This document shows, piece by piece, positions 35,181 through 39,504 of a stretch of DNA of 39,504 nt. How positions within the stretch are numbered: position 1 is the stretch's first letter; each line of letters opens with the position of its first letter. The notes beneath the pieces were generated by a model. That model had not been told where the DNA came from and ran no database searches. It saw only the letters and a program-made list of their open reading frames with translations. This stretch comes from Gammaproteobacteria bacterium (lineage in GTDB: Bacteria > Pseudomonadota > Gammaproteobacteria > Steroidobacterales > Steroidobacteraceae). The stretch is from contig JAATEY010000116.1 of the NCBI GenBank assembly GCA_015655465.1, positions 1-39,504 on the forward strand, in the 5' to 3' direction. Both the position numbers and the translations under genes were made by a program.

Positions 35181-36154
35181 GAAGCCAGCCATTCCTTTGC
35201 ATGGCGGGCGCCATAGCTGATGATCATCGAAGCGCCCGCGCGCACGAACCCGGTCCAGGCTTCGCGGTGGGCATTGATGCGGTTCGCCAGTCCCTGGTCG
35301 GCCAGCAGTTCGATGCCGGCGTATTCGCCGCTCACCTCATACACGGCCCATGGATGCGCGAACTGGCGCGACAGGTCGGCCAGAATGTCGAGATAGGGCA
35401 TGCCCGGCTTCACCATCAGGATGTCGGCGCCTTCGGCCACATCGCGCTCCACCGACAGCAGCGCATCACCGGCGCGTGACGGGTCGATCTGGTACGAAGC
35501 GCGATCGGTGAGGCCGCTGGCAGTCTTCGGTGCGGAGTCCGCGGCCACACGGAAGGGGCCATAGAAACTGGAATGAAACTTCGCCGCATAACTCATGAGC
35601 ACGGTGCGTTCGAGCCCGTTGTCATCCAGCGCGGCGCGAATGGCGCCGATGCGGCCATCCATCATGTCGCTGGGCGCCACGCAGTCGGCACCAGCTTTGG
35701 CATAGGCGAGGGCGGCCGCGGCCAGCTCCTTCACGCTGGCAGCATTGTCCAGGTGATCGGCCGAATCGTTGAGCACGCCGCAGTGGCCATGCGGCGTGGC
35801 GGAGCACAGACATACATCCACCGCCAGCCATAGATCCTTGCCGAATTTCTTCTTTACCGCAGCGATCTGGCCGGCCGTGAAGGACCAGTCGATGTCATGC
35901 GTTGCGTGGCTCGCCGGCACGCCGAACAGCAGGAATTTGTTCACTCCGCGCGCGAGGTCGGATTCGATCTGCGTCAGCAGTGAAGCAGGCGTCTCGCGAT
36001 ATACACCGGTCAGCCCCGGAATGGTTTCGCGCTGCGCGATGCCCTCGACCACAAACAGGGGCTGGATGAACTGCTCGGGATGCGGACGCGCGCCGCGCGT
36101 CAGGGCGCGCACATGCGGATCCTGCCGCAGGCGCCGGAGGCTGATTTGGGTCAT
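35177..36154 (-). CDS. hemB: delta-aminolevulinic acid dehydratase (porphobilinogen synthase)
   Basis: RRLRQDPHVRALTRGARPHPEQFIQPLFVVEG; DVCLCSATPHGHCGVL; GADCVAPSDMMDGRIGAIR; MVKPGMPYLDI. Confidence 0.96.
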   Translation of the reverse strand: MTQISLRRLRQDPHVRALTRGARPHPEQFIQPLFVVEGIAQRETIPGLTGVYRETPASLLTQIESDLARGVNKFLLFGVPASHATHDIDWSFTAGQIAAVKKKFGKDLWLAVDVCLCSATPHGHCGVLNDSADHLDNAASVKELAAAALAYAKAGADCVAPSDMMDGRIGAIRAALDDNGLERTVLMSYAAKFHSSFYGPFRVAADSAPKTASGLTDRASYQIDPSRAGDALLSVERDVAEGADILMVKPGMPYLDILADLSRQFAHPWAVYEVSGEYAGIELLADQGLANRINAHREAWTGFVRAGASMIISYGARHAKEWLAS

Positions 36155-36359
36155 GGGAGTACTCTATGATGCTGCGGCGCGACAATGTGTCATGGCTGCA
36201 TCATATTCTTCCGTGAAGGGAATCGGCAGCCCGGGGCGACCCTGGCTACCTCGTGCCGCCGGGCGGAACAAAGGAAGTTCACCGGGCATTCGTCCGACAA
36301 CTTGACAGCCTGAAGGGCGTTACGGATCGTTGTCCGAAAGAATGAAGGGAGGGAAACCC

Positions 36360-37568
36360 ATGTGGAACGACCTTTCGAACCCCGCGCGCAGCTGGGCAGG
36401 TCTTGTTGCCGTCATCTGTCTGGGCACGGTGCTGAATGCAGGTGCCGCGGAAAACCCTGTCATGGACGAAGCTGCAACAGCCAGGGTGCTGTTTGAAAAC
36501 GGCAATGCCGTGGCTGCTTTGCCCTACTACGAACGTCTCGCCCAGAACGAACCGCAGAACCCCCTGTATGCCGAAAGGCATGCGTTTGCGATGCTGACAC
36601 TACTCAATGGGATGCCCGCAGGCGAAAAGCGCACCGCAATAGTGGGGCAGATCAGGACGGAAGCATTGCGGGCGAAGGCACTGGGTGACAACAGCAATCT
36701 GCTGGCCACATTGCTCGACTCCCTGGACAATATGGCCGCCTTCGAGCCGAGCAAGGAAACCCAGGAATTGGCCGCCGCAGAAGCCGCGTTCCAGCGTGGC
36801 GATTACGACAAGGCGCTCGCAGGCTATGAAGCCGTGGCGGCGGCGAATCCGCTGTCGTACGGCGCGCGGCTGTTTGCAGGTGACGTTCATTTCATCAAGG
36901 GCAATGTGGACGCGGCTGCAAAGTGGTTCCAGGCTGCCATCGACCTGAACCCCAATGTCGAAACGGCGCATCGCTACTGGGGTGATGCGCTGGCGAAGGC
37001 GAAGCGGGAGGACGAGGCGCTCGCGCACTACATCGATGCCTTCGTGGCCGAACCCTACAATCGCACCGCGCGGACGGGCCTGCAGCAATGGGCGGACCGC
37101 AATGGTGTCAAGTTGCGCAAGCCCAGTGTTCCCGTGCCGCCAGCGCCCACCGTCACCGTACAGGAGAACGCGAAACCAACGGTGGCCATCAACCTTGGCC
37201 CGGATACACTGAAGAATCCCCGCACGAGAGTGGCCTGGCTTGTCTATGCCACGATGCGCGGCAGCTGGATGGCCAGCGAATTCGCCAAGCAGTACCCGCA
37301 GGAGCAGAAGTACCGGCATTCATTGATGGAGGAAGCCGACTCACTGAAAATCGCATTGGCCTCACTGAAGGTGGATCAGCTCGATCTGGAGGGCGCCGAC
37401 GCGGACGTGCGGGATCTGGTGATGCTGGGCAGGGCGAAGATGATCGATGCGTACATCCTGCTGCAGGCGGCGGATGAGGGTATCGCCCAGGATTACAACG
37501 CTTATCGCGTCACCAACCGGGCCAAGCTGGCGGCATATTTCCGTCAGTTCGTCATTCCGTCGAACTGA
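36360..37568 (+). CDS. secreted TPR protein
   Basis: SD-like AAGGGAGGG upstream of ATG 36360; TPR-like AALPYYERLAQNEPQNPLYAERHAFAML, AKWFQAAIDLNPNVETAHRYWGDALAKAKREDEALAHYIDAF. Confidence 0.75.
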   Translation: MWNDLSNPARSWAGLVAVICLGTVLNAGAAENPVMDEAATARVLFENGNAVAALPYYERLAQNEPQNPLYAERHAFAMLTLLNGMPAGEKRTAIVGQIRTEALRAKALGDNSNLLATLLDSLDNMAAFEPSKETQELAAAEAAFQRGDYDKALAGYEAVAAANPLSYGARLFAGDVHFIKGNVDAAAKWFQAAIDLNPNVETAHRYWGDALAKAKREDEALAHYIDAFVAEPYNRTARTGLQQWADRNGVKLRKPSVPVPPAPTVTVQENAKPTVAINLGPDTLKNPRTRVAWLVYATMRGSWMASEFAKQYPQEQKYRHSLMEEADSLKIALASLKVDQLDLEGADADVRDLVMLGRAKMIDAYILLQAADEGIAQDYNAYRVTNRAKLAAYFRQFVIPSN

Positions 37569-37569
37569 C

Positions 37570-37594
37570 GGGGCAGGGGGTTGCCGGCTGCCCC
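37570..37594. terminator. hairpin after the TPR gene
   Basis: GGGGCAG-N11-CTGCCCC followed by ATTTAACAAT; weak terminator-like structure. Confidence 0.4.
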
Positions 37595-37702
37595 ATTTAA
37601 CAATAACCTAGCGGCGCCATTTTGCGTGTTGAGGCACAGCAAGCCCCGCCGGGCAGCTTGTAACTTTGTGCCATCAACACTCACTCTCTTCGGAGCAGGT
37701 TC

Positions 37703-37963
37703 ATGCAGCGCAGCAAGCGATTGATTGTTTCGCGTGTCGCCATCGCCGCGGTGATCGTGTCGGTCTGCCAGGGCGCCATGGCTGACGAAGTGCCAATTAC
37801 CAAGGAAATCCAGAACCTCATCGACTTCCAGTGCAATGCCGCCAAGACGCTGAAACAGGCCGAGGCAAACTACGCCAACATGGCTCGTGGTTACACGGAC
37901 CAGCATCCGGTCATTATCTGTTTGAAAAAGAAGATCGAGGAATTGAAGGCGGCCGGGAAGTAG
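37703..37963 (+). CDS. small secreted protein, 86 aa
   Basis: Signal peptide MQRSKRLIVSRVAIAAVIVSVCQGAMA then DEVPITKEIQNLIDFQCNAAKTLKQAEANYANMARGYTDQHPVIICLKKKIEELKAAGK with two Cys. Confidence 0.6.
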   Translation: MQRSKRLIVSRVAIAAVIVSVCQGAMADEVPITKEIQNLIDFQCNAAKTLKQAEANYANMARGYTDQHPVIICLKKKIEELKAAGK

Positions 37964-37999
37964 GCGGAATCTCGTGTGGTGATAGCATAGACCGCTCTC

Positions 38000-38190
38000 G
38001 AAGAGCACACAGGCGCCGCGCCCAGCTCATCGCCACATGTTTTGGCTGCGGCGCCTTCTCGTCGGTCGGACCCGGTTCGCTTGCCTGCTGTCGGCTACTC
38101 CCGCCGTGATGCGCTGGCGTCACTGCCCGCGGCCGGCTGTGCGGGGCGAACACGCCGTGATACCGCGTCAGGTGCATCGGGCGAAGGCTC
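38000..38190 (-). pseudogene. IS91-type (Y2/HUH) transposase remnant
   Basis: Minus-strand translation LRPMHLTRYHGVFAPHSRPRAVTPAHHGG...VAMSWARRL matches the LTRYHGVFAPHS and MSWAxRL motifs of IS91-family transposases, but the rest of the enzyme is missing. Confidence 0.7.
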
Positions 38191-38551
38191 TGCAGTTGGG
38201 GATTGATCTCGATCAATAGGCGCAGATACGACACGAATTTCCCGTTCTTCGGCGTCGCATTTTCGACAGTATCGTCGAATGACGCATGGTCCGTCGTTGA
38301 TGGCGTGCCGACGGGCAGCGGTCTTCCAGCGCTTTCCGGTGCAAACGGTTCTTGGCGCAATCGCACTTGATATTCAGTTACAGCGTTGTGTCACGTTGGT
38401 ACAGCATCCGTTGTTCCCAGTTACTTTCGGAGATGGCGACATTGTTTGCTGCCAACGCAGGGCTTCGCACGCTCGCCGTGGATTGTCGAGTATCGGAGGC
38501 GCATGATTAAGAACTGATCAGATTTGCCACCTGCTCACTAGGAGAAGCGAA

Positions 38552-39340
38552 ATGGCCGGATTCAGACTGGCGGAACCTCTTTGCCGATTCGGGACGCTAT
38601 ATCGGAACGCGTCGTCAACGTCCAGCGCAACGCGCATCGACTTCGGGACGCTATTTCGGAGCGCCACGTCAATACCAAGCATGACGGGCATCGATTTCGC
38701 GACCCTACTTCAGAGCACGGCATCATTACCAGGCGTGACAGGCATCGGCTTCGGAAACCTACGTGGGAGTACACCATCAATACCAAGCGTGGCAGACTTT
38801 CAACCTCCTGCGGTTAGGCTGAACAAGAGCCCGCTCATCCGAGACGTCTGCGAGAAGATGTGGGAAGCTAATAAGACCAGCTGCAACGGCTTTGTCTGTG
38901 CTGTAGCAAAATATCTGGGAGTTCCACTGCCAAGCGGCAAACCACCAAGCGATCTCCCCGGCGCTAGCGCTATCGTCGAGGCATTGACGGCTGAAAAATA
39001 CGGTTGGGAGTATCTTGGCAACGACGCTGCAGCTAAGAATAGCACCGATGCTGCTGCAGCAAAGAAAGCCGTTGAAGCTGCAGCCAGTAATTACTTGGTC
39101 ATCGGTGGACTGACCAAAGATCAATTGAATGACCGCGACAATGGCCACGTGGTTGTAGTTGTTCCCGGTAGTCCCAAACTCAGTATCGACGGGATACATT
39201 GGTTTCCGAAAGCATGGTGGGGCAGCATAGAGCGTGGTAAATGGGACAATGATGAATTCGTCGACGGTGCTTTTGCGGTTCCTTACTGCAGGAGGGTGGA
39301 GTATGCCCGGCACGCCCTACCTAGTCTTACTGTGTCATAA
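38552..39340 (+). CDS. Tae1/Tse1-like NlpC/P60-type peptidoglycan amidase with N-terminal tandem-repeat region
   Basis: SD-like AGGAG upstream; NKTSCNGFVCAVAKYLGVPLPSG (candidate catalytic Cys111) and NYLVIGGLTKDQLNDRDNGHVVVVVPG...WWGSIERG (candidate His199) parallel the recalled Tse1 motifs NKDNCSGFVQSVAAELGVPMP and GFLVIAGLKGRTYGHVAVVISG...WCGSIAG. Confidence 0.75.
   Translation: MAGFRLAEPLCRFGTLYRNASSTSSATRIDFGTLFRSATSIPSMTGIDFATLLQSTASLPGVTGIGFGNLRGSTPSIPSVADFQPPAVRLNKSPLIRDVCEKMWEANKTSCNGFVCAVAKYLGVPLPSGKPPSDLPGASAIVEALTAEKYGWEYLGNDAAAKNSTDAAAAKKAVEAAASNYLVIGGLTKDQLNDRDNGHVVVVVPGSPKLSIDGIHWFPKAWWGSIERGKWDNDEFVDGAFAVPYCRRVEYARHALPSLTVS
38591..38806 (+). repeat. four degenerate 54-nt tandem repeats (18 aa each) inside the amidase-like gene
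   Basis: Unit starts at 38591, 38645, 38699 and 38753 (gggacgctat / gggacgctat / gcgaccctac / ggaaacctac); peptide phase: TRIDFGTLFRSATSIPSM / TGIDFATLLQSTASLPGV / TGIGFGNLRGSTPSIPSV plus a more divergent first copy. Confidence 0.85.
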
Positions 39341-39386
39341 AGATCAAGGTATTATAGGAGCTCCTTCCTGACAAGGATGAGGCGTG

Positions 39387-39504
39387 ATGACCGGACGCAG
39401 TCGGTTCGATCAGTACCTGGAGCATTTGTCGCTGAGCTTGGGCCACGCAGATCGAGTGGCTGGCCTGAAGGGCTACTGCACGGGACTTATGATGCCACTG
39501 GAAC
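39387..39504 (+). mobile_element. IS701-family transposase, 5' end (truncated by window edge)
   Basis: ATG at 39387 translates to MTGRSRFDQYLEHLSLSLGHADRVAGLKGYCTGLMMPLE, the characteristic N-terminus of IS701-type DDE transposases; not in the supplied ORF track. Confidence 0.85.

Noticed and set aside
38279-38506. 75-aa ORF upstream of the amidase as an immunity protein
   Set aside because: No signal peptide, no recognisable motif, overlaps the IS91-like remnant ORF on the other strand; too weak.
38591-38806. CRISPR array
   Set aside because: Repeats are contiguous with a 54-nt period, degenerate and in frame; no repeat-spacer alternation here or elsewhere in the window.
38581-38817. Alternative-frame ORF (MPIRDAISERVVNVQRNAHRLRDAISER...) over the repeat array as an independent gene
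   Set aside because: A 54-nt repeat is periodic in every frame; the frame with the SD-preceded ATG at 38552 runs directly into the amidase domain.
1-39504. tRNA or rRNA genes
   Set aside because: No cloverleaf or rRNA core sequences noticed by eye; a tRNAscan-SE/Infernal run would be needed to be certain.

Overview
High-GC bacterial chromosomal window, probably gammaproteobacterial by gene content (inference). Left to centre: a TonB-dependent receptor (5' truncated); a minus-strand DUF1111 cytochrome / 180-aa protein / ModA operon divergent from a ModE-like regulator; a DUF3570 / DUF4266 / TlpA-like / two outer-membrane beta-barrel cluster; and a divergent c-type cytochrome locus made of an HzsA-like PD40 lipoprotein, a CIGCH protein, a LamG-like diheme lipoprotein and a twin-arginine DUF1501-like protein. 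Centre: an 8-gene co-directional cluster of TPR proteins, ExbB/TolQ, two ExbD/TolR and an AgmX/TonB-like protein, resembling the Agl/Glt trans-envelope machinery of myxobacteria. Then come a CPA2 antiporter, a monoheme protein, ppc, a cysI-like reductase with DUF934, hemL and hemB. The right end (about 37.6-39.5 kb) is accessory: an IS91-type transposase remnant, a Tae1/Tse1-like peptidoglycan amidase with an unusual N-terminal array of four 54-nt (18-aa) repeats, and the start of an IS701-family transposase that is missing from the ORF track. Best candidates for something new are the repeat-bearing Tae1-like protein with no visible immunity gene, the Agl/Glt-like trans-envelope cluster, and the cytochrome/LamG/DUF1501 locus. 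All family calls come from reading motifs by eye; no searches were run.
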